Positions 8,457 to 17,176 of a stretch of DNA of 64,000 bases are shown piece by piece. Numbering within the stretch: position 1 is the first letter of the stretch; each line of letters begins with the position of its first letter. The notes below the pieces were generated by a model. The model was not told the DNA's origin. It was given only the letters and a program-made list of their open reading frames with translations, and ran no database searches. Origin of the DNA: Alterisphingorhabdus sp051668705 (GTDB lineage Bacteria; Pseudomonadota; Alphaproteobacteria; Sphingomonadales; Sphingomonadaceae); NCBI RefSeq assembly GCF_051668705.1, contig NZ_CP196351.1:2108001-2172000 (forward strand), read 5' to 3'. The position numbers were made by a program, and so were the translations under genes.

Positions 8457-10732
8457 TGGTTTGCCTCGACTTCGGGGCCAGCTTCCACAAAGGCATTGTT
8501 GGATAGCTCGGCGCGTGATGGTCCCTCAAAGTTCAATTCTTCGACAATCGGCGCGTCTGTCGCACTAAAGGCATTGCGCATTATCCGTGTTTGCGGCCGC
8601 CCGACAGTGTGGCGCACAATTATCGGCGCAGATGCTGTAAAAGCAGACTCAACAATATCCCCATATTGCACGCCATGCAGCACCATGGATGCCCCGCTTT
8701 GGTTATTGCCGCTCTTGCCAACATTGGTGAATGAAGATTGCTGCAAAAGGAAGTGCGGCCCGAACGTGCTTTCATCGCGGCCGCCGCGATAAATGTTGAA
8801 CGCCGCGCTGCCAATATCGGTAAAGCTGGAGCCTGTAACCTCTATATATTCAGCATTATATTGGCCATAATCCTCTGTCTCTGCGGCCGCCAATATGATG
8901 GAACCGGAAATATTCTGGAACCTGCTATTGTTGATCGTCACGCGATCAGCGAAAGAGCTTTTGCCCAGATTGATAAAGTGGAACGCCTTGTTCACCTCCA
9001 AATTGGTGACGGTCACGCCCTGCATTTGAATGAGAAAGTTGGATTGGATCGGATAGATTGTGGTTCGGATTACAGCATTACCAACAGAGTCAGGCGCCAG
9101 ACTGCCATCTATATGGATATTTTCTAGAGCAAGATTGCCACCTTCGCGAATTTCAATCAACGATGGTCGGCCAAATTTTATAACCACCTTTTCAGCCTGA
9201 GCATTATCGGTCTGTGCAGCGCCGGCCTTGAGCGTAAGGGTTTTGTCGAGCAGCATGGTCTTGTTGACGATATATTCACCCGGCTGAAGCACCAGCGTAT
9301 CGCCCTCTTTCGCCGCCGCAAAAGCTGATGACAATGTGTCCTCTCCCGGAGCGACATCCACCATGGCACCTTTACCGAAATTATTGCCTGAAACGGGTTT
9401 TGCATACCAGCGCGCACCCGTTTGATCGCGCTTTATCGGCTTAAGATCACGCGAAACGCCCGCTGTGATGCCAATGGGGTAAAGCAGACCATTATCAGCC
9501 CGTTCAAACATAATATCGCTGGCTTTCAAAGCAGCGAGATCATTTGAGGCTTCGCTAGCAGCCAGATAGTTCTGGCCGAAAGCAATGCCAGAAATATCAT
9601 CTTGCACCTTGATAAAAGTACCCTTGCCTGAGCCAGAGAGAATATTGCCTGAAAAGCTGCTATTCACAGGCGGCGCCGAGCGCTCGCTATCTGCCCCAGC
9701 GTTGAACGTAACGCGCTTACTATTGATAACACTGTTATTTTCAACAACGGCATTATCAACCTGAACATAGCGATTGATCGGCGAGTTGGGCACGCCATTC
9801 ATAACCGTAAGCGCGCTGGCAAAGCCAGTGCCGGTCAGCCCTTCCATATAATTGTTGCGGACGGTTTGGTTCTCATTAATGACGCGGATACCGCCTGTAT
9901 GGTCTTTGCCATTGCCAAAAAATACATTATTTTCAACCAAGCTGTCATTGCCATGGCGCAGCGTTAAAGTGCCGCTAGATTCGTAAAAGACATTGCCCCG
10001 GAAAATATTGCCGCCCGATTTTGACGAGATGATTTCCACCTCGCCATCACAGCGGTCAAAATAGTTATTTTCCACCAATGTATAGGAGTTTGATGCAGAA
10101 TATTTGCTGGTGCCGATGCGCAATGTTTCTCCACCATTCGACCCTAAGACAGGGCGCGGGCCGAAATAATTATGATCAATGCGGTGATAATTTTCTTGGC
10201 TATCTTCACTGGTAAGACGCACCGCCAGCGTGACACCTTTATTGGTCTTTCCGGACAGATGATTGTGATCAAAGCGATTATTCTTGCCATATATGCCGAC
10301 CCAATAATCACTTTCAAAACGGTCAACTTTGCTGAAACCATCAATAACAACCTGCGTTACCCGGCTATTATTGGCCAGTTCTGTTTTTGATCGGCGGAAA
10401 GAAATAACTTCATTGGTAGGACTAAAACCGTCTTTGAACACCAAACCAGAAACCAGCATATAGCTTCCGCCAATACGCAAATTGGACTGGCCAGTCAGAA
10501 ATACCTTACCAGCCTCTTCGGAAATCAGTGTAATCGGCTTCTTGCTTGTGCCCTTGCCTGAAAATTTGATTTCAAAATCCCGCCATTCACCATTGGCAAG
10601 AATGATAACATCACCTGCTTTGACTTTTTTCTCAGCTGAAAAATACTCAGCCTGCGTGCGGACAAAATAGTCTTCCGCGTAAGCTGGCGCTGATATAAAA
10701 AAACAAGCCCAAAAGAGCATAAAGACGCGCAA
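8453..10732 (-). CDS. PL6 alginate lyase, two parallel beta-helix domains
   Basis: This 759-residue secreted protein has a signal peptide ending near residue 19 (PAYAED) and two right-handed parallel beta-helix halves, about residues 22-400 and 440-750. The N-terminal half is chondroitinase-B/PL6 type. K238 (IISSKSGGN) and R259 (TLTLRHGN) have the same 21-residue spacing as the catalytic Lys/Arg pair I recall for two-domain PL6 enzymes such as AlyGC. Acidic residues E231 and E233 just before K238 are likely calcium ligands. It would cleave polymeric alginate or polyguluronate, feeding the PL17 enzyme. It is the first gene of the operon, preceded by operator-like repeats. Confidence 0.88.
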   Translation of the reverse strand: MRVFMLFWACFFISAPAYAEDYFVRTQAEYFSAEKKVKAGDVIILANGEWRDFEIKFSGKGTSKKPITLISEEAGKVFLTGQSNLRIGGSYMLVSGLVFKDGFSPTNEVISFRRSKTELANNSRVTQVVIDGFSKVDRFESDYWVGIYGKNNRFDHNHLSGKTNKGVTLAVRLTSEDSQENYHRIDHNYFGPRPVLGSNGGETLRIGTSKYSASNSYTLVENNYFDRCDGEVEIISSKSGGNIFRGNVFYESSGTLTLRHGNDSLVENNVFFGNGKDHTGGIRVINENQTVRNNYMEGLTGTGFASALTVMNGVPNSPINRYVQVDNAVVENNSVINSKRVTFNAGADSERSAPPVNSSFSGNILSGSGKGTFIKVQDDISGIAFGQNYLAASEASNDLAALKASDIMFERADNGLLYPIGITAGVSRDLKPIKRDQTGARWYAKPVSGNNFGKGAMVDVAPGEDTLSSAFAAAKEGDTLVLQPGEYIVNKTMLLDKTLTLKAGAAQTDNAQAEKVVIKFGRPSLIEIREGGNLALENIHIDGSLAPDSVGNAVIRTTIYPIQSNFLIQMQGVTVTNLEVNKAFHFINLGKSSFADRVTINNSRFQNISGSIILAAAETEDYGQYNAEYIEVTGSSFTDIGSAAFNIYRGGRDESTFGPHFLLQQSSFTNVGKSGNNQSGASMVLHGVQYGDIVESAFTASAPIIVRHTVGRPQTRIMRNAFSATDAPIVEELNFEGPSRAELSNNAFVEAGPEVEANQ

Positions 10733-10784
10733 TTACAATTCCCCCCGAAAATATTATATTTATAGAGGACAACCTATTGACTCT

Positions 10785-10821
10785 ATACCAATTGTCAACA
10801 CCAAAAAAACATACCAATTGT
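10785..10821. promoter_or_regulatory. Repeated operator-like sites upstream of the alginate operon
   Basis: Two identical copies of ATACCAATTGT occur at 10785-10795 and 10811-10821, 26 bases apart, between the FadR-type regulator and the first lyase gene. The half TTGGTAT reads towards the operon. A related degenerate copy (TATAATTGCTACCAA) lies just beyond at 10837-10851. Phased short repeats next to a GntR/FadR-family gene are most simply explained as its binding sites; binding is not shown by the sequence. Confidence 0.5.
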
Positions 10822-10883
10822 TTCATTAGGGTATAGGTATAATTGCTACCAAATGGCGCTATTCTACCATATTTGTGGACCGA

Positions 10884-11624
10884 TTAAGCAGGTACGCTGC
10901 CATCCAGAAAACGGACCCGACTTGCGCGCAGGCGTTGCTGCACTTCTCGCATCGCTTCTTTCTCAGATACGTCGAGCATTGTGCTTATCAAGCGCAGAAA
11001 ATGCTGGCGCATAGCGCGGCGCGCTAACACTGGATCACGCGCTTTAAGCGCTTCCAATATATCCTGATGCTCTTTCGAGCGCAGTTGCCCATCATCACAA
11101 CAGACAGCATCATAACTGCTCTTCACGGCGGGCAATTCTTCGCGCATCCGCCACAATGCTTCAATGGTATAGACCATTGCGGTATTCGAGGATGCTCTTG
11201 CGATAACCGCATGAAATTCACGGTCAGCAGCCAACGCCACTTCCCTATCACTAGATGCCATCTCTTCGATAAGCCGGTCTAGCTTTGCCAAATCTTCATC
11301 AGAAATACTTTTGGCCGCCAGCGCTGCTGCCTCAGCCTCAATCAGTGATCTGGCTTCGGTTAGTTCAAAGGCGCTAACATCTGGCAAGGCATTTTGTGCA
11401 ACGGGCTGATCATCACTGACGTAAATTCCGGAGCCTGTGCGAATATCAACTTTGCCCACCGCTTGCAGCGCAATTGCAGCCTCTCTTATAGTCACGCGGC
11501 TAACACCAAAACGTTCTGCCAGATCGCGCTCACCCGGCAAGCGGGAACCGGGAGGGAAAACCCCATCAGAGATAAAGTCGCTGATTTTCTCAGCAATGTC
11601 CTGGAAAAGTCTTTGTTTACCCAC
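10884..11624 (-). CDS. GntR/FadR-family transcriptional regulator
   Basis: This 246-residue regulator has an N-terminal winged helix (about 10-70) with the family signature GSRLPGERDLAERFGVSRVT and a C-terminal all-helical FCD ligand-binding domain (about 90-225), with metal-ligand-type residues in REFHAVIA and later histidines. FCD regulators next to uronate or alginate genes usually sense KDG or KDPG and repress until the ligand is present. It starts at GTG with a GAGGG about 12 bases upstream. It is transcribed in the same direction as the alginate operon but separated from it by about 150 bases containing the repeated sites. Confidence 0.85.
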   Translation of the reverse strand: MGKQRLFQDIAEKISDFISDGVFPPGSRLPGERDLAERFGVSRVTIREAAIALQAVGKVDIRTGSGIYVSDDQPVAQNALPDVSAFELTEARSLIEAEAAALAAKSISDEDLAKLDRLIEEMASSDREVALAADREFHAVIARASSNTAMVYTIEALWRMREELPAVKSSYDAVCCDDGQLRSKEHQDILEALKARDPVLARRAMRQHFLRLISTMLDVSEKEAMREVQQRLRASRVRFLDGSVPA

Positions 11625-11845
11625 GTTTAGTTTAACCCTCGCCTATATAAAAGACCCGTGGCTGCTCTTACAAATTAACGCCTTGCACGTCAAATAAGCA
11701 ACCAAATTACGTATACAGCCTTTCTGCAGCTGCACTAATGCGGAAAGATAACATAAATATACCAAGATATCATGCCCCATAATTGCCCGTGAATGGAAAG
11801 TGACAATTTAGTGATTTTAAAAGATAGTGACGCTATGCTGTCCAT

Positions 11846-14119
11846 ATGGCATCGGATGATCTCGACCTTGAAGCAGCAAAACAGCATATTCGCCGTCTGG
11901 AACGCCGATTACAGCGCAGCGAAACGGCACGGCAGGAAGCCGAGGGACTGCTGCTTAGCAAAAGCCGCGATCTGACAGCAGCGCGCGAACGACTGGCAGA
12001 GATTGAAGAACGCACATTGGCGCGCTTAGAGCGTGAGAAAGAGACTCTGCTAAGAGCGCAATATCTGGCGCAAGTTGCGACCTTCCAATTTGATAGTCTT
12101 GGCAATATCATCACGTCGAGCAATCTGCGCGATGTTCTGGGGGCAGCCAAAGAGGTTGAAAGCATAGACCAGCTTGTCGACATGCTGCACCCTTTGGAAA
12201 CACTGCCCGTTGAGAGATTATTGTCTCATGTCGAAGCGGGCGGTTTTGTCGGTGATCAGACCATGCGTGACACACGTTTTCTGGACCAAGACGGGGAAAC
12301 GCGTTGGCTGCGCTGGAATTTGAGCCAGACGAAAGAAAGCAGCCAATCCAGCGATAGTGAGAATATCATCACCTATGGCGCCGTGCGCAATATTACGCAG
12401 GAACGACAGACCGAACGACGAGAAAAGGCCTTGCGCGTTATCAGCGACCGGCGGCTTAACCAGTCGGAGCAATTGTCGGAAGCCTTGCACGAGAAAAGTG
12501 GCCAGCTCACCCAACAAATTGCCGAATTGGAAGCTGTTGGTGAAGCTCTGACCGCTGCACGGACCGAGGCTGACGAAGCCAATAAAAGCAAATCGCGTTT
12601 TCTGGCGATGATGAGCCATGATATCCGCACGCCGCTCAATGCTATCATGGCGATCTTTGAATTACTGATGGTGTCAACATCCGATCAAAAACAGTTAGAA
12701 CTGTTGCAAACGGCCTCTACTAGCGGCGATCAGCTATTGTTCCTGTTGGCTGATATTATCCAATATGCACGCTCAGACGGGTGGCAGATCAAGCCAGACA
12801 TCAAAACCTTCCAGCCACGCCCATTTCTTGAAACTCTGGTCAATAGCTGGCGTCAATTGGCAAGGAAGAAATCCCTGCAAATACAGCTGGTCATGGCCGC
12901 TGACCTGCCCGATGCTATCAGGACCGACCCTGTACGCCTGCGGCAAATCGCGGATAATTTCCTCAGCAATGCGATCAAATATTCACACCATGGTGTGATA
13001 AGCCTGAATGCGGAAATGAAATGGGACCGTGAAGAGCCCCATTTCCTGCTATCGGTATATGATGAAGGGCCGGGCATAGCAGAAGACCAAAGATCACGCA
13101 TTTTCCAGGCCTTTGACCGCGGCGGCATAACCATTGAAAGCGGCATTGAAGGCACAGGCCTTGGACTGGCTATCTGTCAGCGGATCACCAAGGCGCTTGG
13201 CGGTTCTATCGGCACGGAATCCAATGCCCCGACAGGCAGTATTTTCTGGATAGAATGCCCTGTGACAATCGGAAATACTGACGAATTGCCCGCCAGAAAG
13301 TCTATAGCAGACAAAGGCAGCGCTCTGTTCGATGAGCAATATGCCCTAAAAATATTGGTCGCAGAGGATGTTGCTGCCAATCAGATGGTCATGGGCAATA
13401 TGCTGACCAATTTTGGCGTGGACTATGATTTTGCCAATGACGGCCCGGCAGCAGTGGAGATGGCCCAAAGCGGATCATATGATGCCATCTTCATGGATAT
13501 CTCCATGCCCAAAATGAACGGCATGGATGCCGCCCGCGCCATTATCAAAGCCATGAAGCAAGAAGCGCCGATGATTTTTGCTGTCACGGCATTTTCTTCA
13601 GCAGAGGAGCGCAAAGCCATTATCGCCAGTGGCATGGATGGCATTGTGTCCAAGCCTATCTCTTCACGAACCATTGAATCTGTGCTGCAACAAATAACCA
13701 ATGATGGACAGGCCGAACATTCTGTAGTGAATGTGCAGGATGATGCAGTGACTATTGAAAACAACCTGCCCATTCCCGAATTTGAAGATGTTGGCGTTAT
13801 TGAGATATCACGTCTGGAAGACATGTTCGGCGGCATGGAGCAAAGTCTGCAAGAGCGGCTGGTACAAGCCGTTGAGGCAGACCTGAAAAACTATTTCTCG
13901 CAATTTGAAGACGCTGTAAATGCCACAGACGGTGAGTTAATCTCCAAATCCCATCACGCGCTGAAAGGCCTATGCTCTGGCTTTGGTGCCCATGCACTTT
14001 TGGCGAAATTGGAAGGGATACGGGAAAACCCCGGTACCAACATCAGTGCAAAACTTGATGAAGCCAAGGCCAGTTTGGAAGAGACCTTGTTAGCGCTTCA
14101 ACAATTTTTGGCACATTGA
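11846..14119 (+). CDS. Hybrid sensor histidine kinase with REC and HPt domains
   Basis: This is a 757-residue soluble hybrid kinase with no clear membrane segments. In order: coiled coil (about 5-70), PAS-like domain (about 75-190), second coiled coil, HisKA with H258 in MMSHDIRTPLNA, HATPase_c with N371/N375 in the N box and EGTGLGLAI as G box, REC with phosphoacceptor D551 in FMDISMPKMNG, and HPt with H704 in HHALKG. This is a complete four-step phosphorelay, so a separate output regulator is expected. The sigma54 activator at 25233 is the only stand-alone REC regulator in the window and is the natural candidate. Its cytosolic form would suit a soluble input such as the H-NOX protein at 24698. 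Both pairings are inference. Confidence 0.85.
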   Translation: MASDDLDLEAAKQHIRRLERRLQRSETARQEAEGLLLSKSRDLTAARERLAEIEERTLARLEREKETLLRAQYLAQVATFQFDSLGNIITSSNLRDVLGAAKEVESIDQLVDMLHPLETLPVERLLSHVEAGGFVGDQTMRDTRFLDQDGETRWLRWNLSQTKESSQSSDSENIITYGAVRNITQERQTERREKALRVISDRRLNQSEQLSEALHEKSGQLTQQIAELEAVGEALTAARTEADEANKSKSRFLAMMSHDIRTPLNAIMAIFELLMVSTSDQKQLELLQTASTSGDQLLFLLADIIQYARSDGWQIKPDIKTFQPRPFLETLVNSWRQLARKKSLQIQLVMAADLPDAIRTDPVRLRQIADNFLSNAIKYSHHGVISLNAEMKWDREEPHFLLSVYDEGPGIAEDQRSRIFQAFDRGGITIESGIEGTGLGLAICQRITKALGGSIGTESNAPTGSIFWIECPVTIGNTDELPARKSIADKGSALFDEQYALKILVAEDVAANQMVMGNMLTNFGVDYDFANDGPAAVEMAQSGSYDAIFMDISMPKMNGMDAARAIIKAMKQEAPMIFAVTAFSSAEERKAIIASGMDGIVSKPISSRTIESVLQQITNDGQAEHSVVNVQDDAVTIENNLPIPEFEDVGVIEISRLEDMFGGMEQSLQERLVQAVEADLKNYFSQFEDAVNATDGELISKSHHALKGLCSGFGAHALLAKLEGIRENPGTNISAKLDEAKASLEETLLALQQFLAH

Positions 14120-14152
14120 TGTCAGAACCGGGGCGGTCTGGTCGTTATATTA

Positions 14153-15613
14153 TCAATAAGCTCCCCGGCCACTAATCACTGCCGGTACGGTTTTGACCAT
14201 CAGGGACAGATCAAATAATGGTGAACGGCGATTGAGATAGTCAATATCCATCGCGACCTGTTGGTCAAAAGGAATGTCAGCGCGGCCAGATACTTGCCAA
14301 ATACATGTGAGGCCAGGCTTGCCCGCAAGGCGGCCACGCGCCTCTTCTGGATAGGCCGCAACTTCGCTGGGCAGTGCAGGGCGTGGGCCGACAATCGACA
14401 TATCGCCTTTGACCACATTCCATAATTGCGGAAGCTCATCGATGGACAGGCGGCGTATCCAACTGCCGACCCTTGTAACACGCGGATCTTTCTTCATTTT
14501 GAAGCAAGTCGCATCGCGTTCGCTTTGATCCAGCAATTCCGCTCGGCGTGCCTCTGCATCCTTGAACATGGAGCGAAACTTCCACATGCGGAACGGCTTA
14601 CCATCTTCACCGATACGGGTTTGCATGAAGAAGGGCGAACCGCGATCTTCTGCAGTGATGAGCAAGCATATCGCGGCAACCAATGGGCCAAGCAACAACA
14701 GCACCAACAAGGCTATAGAAAGGTCCAATGACCGTTTGCTGGCATCAATATAACGTTGGCGAATGCCGCGTGCAGTCAAGGCATAAGCGATTGCAGTCAT
14801 GATGAATTTTGCATTACCGGCAATATAACGCCCGGCCAGACGACGCGGCTCCTGTGCTAGCCGCCATATCCACTCGCAACCGGCTTTACGCACAAAGAGC
14901 GGTGCACGCGGAATATTGCCTGAATAATAGTCAAACAGACCGCCCACAGCCATAACTGTCGATGTTGTAATGCGGTCGCGCTGAGCATTGACCCATTTTT
15001 CCTGTAATGGCACGCCGAAACCCACCATCAAGATAGAGGCACCGGAAGCGTTAATGGCATTGATGACATTGTCTGTTTCACTGTCGTCAAAATAGCCATG
15101 TTGCTCACCAGCGAACAGACCTTCGCCATATTGTGCTTCCATATGTTCTACGGCCTTAGCAGCAACGCCTGGCTTACCGCCCAAAAGATAGATGGTCTGG
15201 CCATTTTTTGCGGCTTCAGCGCAAATTTCTGGAAACAGATCGGTTCCGTTCAAATTGCTCGGAGTTGAGCGCTTCGCCATTTTGGCGGCCAGACGCAGAC
15301 CCGAACCATCCGGCAGCAACATATCTGCGGATTGCAAGGCTTGCTGATATTGCTGGTCGCGAATGACTGTGTTCACACAATGGGCATTGATAAAGAATAT
15401 GGTGGTGCGCCGCGCACGGGCTGACAGATCAACAATTTTGCGCGCAGCATCCTTTAACGTGTCACGTACGAGATCAAGACCAAAGAGACGATCAGAGCCA
15501 TTGGCGTAGAAACGCACAGTTGCGTCTGAGGGTGCGTTATTGCCTGTTATGCCAACAGGCAGCGCCACTGGGGCAAATGCGTCAAAATGCAGTGCATTAC
15601 TATCATGGAACAT
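14153..15613 (-). CDS. GT26 (WecG/TagA/CpsF) fused to polyprenyl-phosphate sugar transferase
   Basis: This 486-residue protein joins two enzymes usually made separately. Residues about 50-270 are a GT26 glycosyltransferase: DMLLPDGSGL, LLGGKPGVAAKA, VGFGVPLQEKWV and GGLFDYYSGNIPRAP are all family motifs. Residues about 290-486 are a bacterial sugar transferase that loads a hexose 1-phosphate on undecaprenyl phosphate: one membrane helix near 295-315, then MWKFRSM, DELPQLWNVVKGDMSIVGPRP. One chain could therefore prime the lipid and add the second sugar. A near-perfect sigma54 promoter precedes it. It is divergent from the flippase gene across a regulatory region. Confidence 0.9.
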   Translation of the reverse strand: MFHDSNALHFDAFAPVALPVGITGNNAPSDATVRFYANGSDRLFGLDLVRDTLKDAARKIVDLSARARRTTIFFINAHCVNTVIRDQQYQQALQSADMLLPDGSGLRLAAKMAKRSTPSNLNGTDLFPEICAEAAKNGQTIYLLGGKPGVAAKAVEHMEAQYGEGLFAGEQHGYFDDSETDNVINAINASGASILMVGFGVPLQEKWVNAQRDRITTSTVMAVGGLFDYYSGNIPRAPLFVRKAGCEWIWRLAQEPRRLAGRYIAGNAKFIMTAIAYALTARGIRQRYIDASKRSLDLSIALLVLLLLGPLVAAICLLITAEDRGSPFFMQTRIGEDGKPFRMWKFRSMFKDAEARRAELLDQSERDATCFKMKKDPRVTRVGSWIRRLSIDELPQLWNVVKGDMSIVGPRPALPSEVAAYPEEARGRLAGKPGLTCIWQVSGRADIPFDQQVAMDIDYLNRRSPLFDLSLMVKTVPAVISGRGAY

Positions 15614-15645
15614 GAGAAACCTCCGTTAAATGTCGGTTTTTCATA

Positions 15646-15661
15646 AGCAGCGATCGTGCCA
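15646..15661 (-). promoter_or_regulatory. Sigma54 (-24/-12) promoter for the GT26 fusion gene
   Basis: Read on the minus strand the sequence is TGGCACGATCGCTGCT, which differs from TGGCACG-N4-TTGCW at one position and has the required GG-N10-GC spacing. It lies about 35 bases upstream of the start codon at 15613, with putative activator sites 40-140 bases further upstream. Confidence 0.8.
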
Positions 15662-15703
15662 TTTTTATTTTATCACTATTTATCAAATGCTTGGCTATAG
15701 GCT

Positions 15704-15782
15704 TTTCATTTTGCAAATCGTCGATTTTGTCATTTCGCAGCGGAAGTTCGCATTTTGCAACGCGATCTTTTGAAAATGCGAA
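15704..15782. promoter_or_regulatory. Putative upstream activator sites, TYGC-N5-GCRA palindromes (region A)
   Basis: Copies occur at 15704-15716 (TTTCATTTTGCAA) and 15748-15760 (TCGCATTTTGCAA), with a weaker copy at 15769-15781. TTCGCATTTT at 15747 and its exact inverse AAAATGCGAA at 15773 form a 10-base inverted pair. The same motif recurs at 24477-24594 next to two other sigma54 promoters, so these are probably enhancer sites for the NtrC-type activator encoded at 25233. Confidence 0.65.
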
Positions 15783-15846
15783 TTTCCGCCTGTCGAGATG
15801 TACCGGAAATTATCTAAAGCATTGATATACATATATTTATTGAAAC

Positions 15847-15862
15847 TGGCACAAAGCGTGAA
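15847..15862 (+). promoter_or_regulatory. Possible degenerate sigma54 promoter for the flippase operon
   Basis: TGGCACAAAGCGTGAA keeps a perfect -24 element and correct spacing, but the -12 element is GTGAA instead of TTGCW, losing the key C. It lies 49 bases before the ATG at 15896, almost the same distance (51) as the strong site before the H-NOX gene. The shared geometry argues for it; the poor -12 box argues against. Confidence 0.4.
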
Positions 15863-15895
15863 GAGTGTTCTGCATCTTTAAGAAAGTGGAACAGA

Positions 15896-17176
15896 ATGCT
15901 GTATATGCCGACACATATTAAGAGCCTTTTCAAGCACCCGTTTTTTACGGCGATGCTGGCTTATGGCTCGCTTGAATTGGCGGCACGGATATTCCGCCTG
16001 TTCACTGTCATCGTGATGGCATGGCAGATGACGCCAGAATATCTTGGCGTTGCTGCGCTGAGCCTTTCTTGCTTCGAAATTATCCGCGTGCTTGCCAATA
16101 TAGGCGTTGGTCAGCAGATTATTGCTGCCAGTGATCAGAAGCTCGAAGCCACTTGCAATAGCGGACATATCATCTTCTGGATCTGGCTGCCTTTGGTCGC
16201 CATTGTTCAGACCATAGTCGCATTGATATTGTGGTTTGGTTTTGGTCAGGCTTTGGCAGGGCAGATGCTGATGGCGCTGTCAGCGGTTTATATCTTCATG
16301 CCTGGCGGTCTGATCCCTTGTTTCCGCCTGATGCGTGACAAAAAGCTCAAAACAACAGCCCGCATCAGCGCGCAACAGACCATTGCCGACCATATTTTGA
16401 CAGCCATATTATTGCTGATCTGGCCTAGCCCATGGGCGATTGTTCTGCCCAAGTTGATCACTGCGCCATTATGGCTGATCTGGATGCGCAGCGCCTATAC
16501 ATGGCAGCGCGTTGCATCGGCTGGCCAAGTGCCCATGCGCCCCTTATTGGGTTTCAGCATCAAGGTTTTGTCGAGCGATGTCATGCTGGCTGCACGCAGC
16601 CATTGCGACAAGCTGATTATCGGCGCTTGCTTTGGAATGGGCGCATTGGGCACCTATTATTTCGCATTCAATGCCGGCATCAGCATCATGGGTTCTTTGA
16701 TCGCTGCCTTTGGTACGGTGCTTTACCCCTATCTTTGTGCTGCGCCGCAAGGGGCTGAGCGTTTAGCAATATTGAAACGCTATGCCGGTTTGGGCGCTGC
16801 GGCCTTTGCCATCATGCTGACCGCACAAATCCTGCTGGCCCCGATTTATGTGCCGCTGGTCTTTGGCGCCAAATGGGCCATGGCTGTTCCGCTCATCATG
16901 ATCTTGGCACTGGCCGCCATCCCGACCTTTATCGCCACCATCATCATGGTCTGGACTCGTAGCGCCAATCGCCCTGGCTTCGACCTGATACTCTCAACCA
17001 TCAGCAGCATAGCCGCATTGTCAGCCCTGTATCTGGGCAGTCTGATTTCGCTCGAAATGGCTGCGGCCTCCTGGGTTTTTGCTCTTTTAGCAACCAGTAT
17101 TCCAGCCGGCCTTATTCTCATCATTCGTCAGTCTGCACAGCAGCGTAACCCGATTTTCCAAGGAGTAGCATCATGA
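15896..17176 (+). CDS. Wzx-type polysaccharide flippase
   Basis: This 426-residue integral membrane protein has about 12 hydrophobic segments and the fold of the polysaccharide transport (PST/MOP) family, which flips undecaprenyl-linked repeat units to the periplasm. The N-terminus GSLELAARIFRLFTVIVMAW and the internal segment SFIKVLSSDVMLAARSHCDKL-type region (about residues 218-240) fit family members. It opens a four-gene plus-strand operon with three glycosyltransferases; its stop overlaps the next start by four bases. A second ATG three codons downstream is an equally possible start. Confidence 0.82.
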   Translation: MLYMPTHIKSLFKHPFFTAMLAYGSLELAARIFRLFTVIVMAWQMTPEYLGVAALSLSCFEIIRVLANIGVGQQIIAASDQKLEATCNSGHIIFWIWLPLVAIVQTIVALILWFGFGQALAGQMLMALSAVYIFMPGGLIPCFRLMRDKKLKTTARISAQQTIADHILTAILLLIWPSPWAIVLPKLITAPLWLIWMRSAYTWQRVASAGQVPMRPLLGFSIKVLSSDVMLAARSHCDKLIIGACFGMGALGTYYFAFNAGISIMGSLIAAFGTVLYPYLCAAPQGAERLAILKRYAGLGAAAFAIMLTAQILLAPIYVPLVFGAKWAMAVPLIMILALAAIPTFIATIIMVWTRSANRPGFDLILSTISSIAALSALYLGSLISLEMAAASWVFALLATSIPAGLILIIRQSAQQRNPIFQGVAS

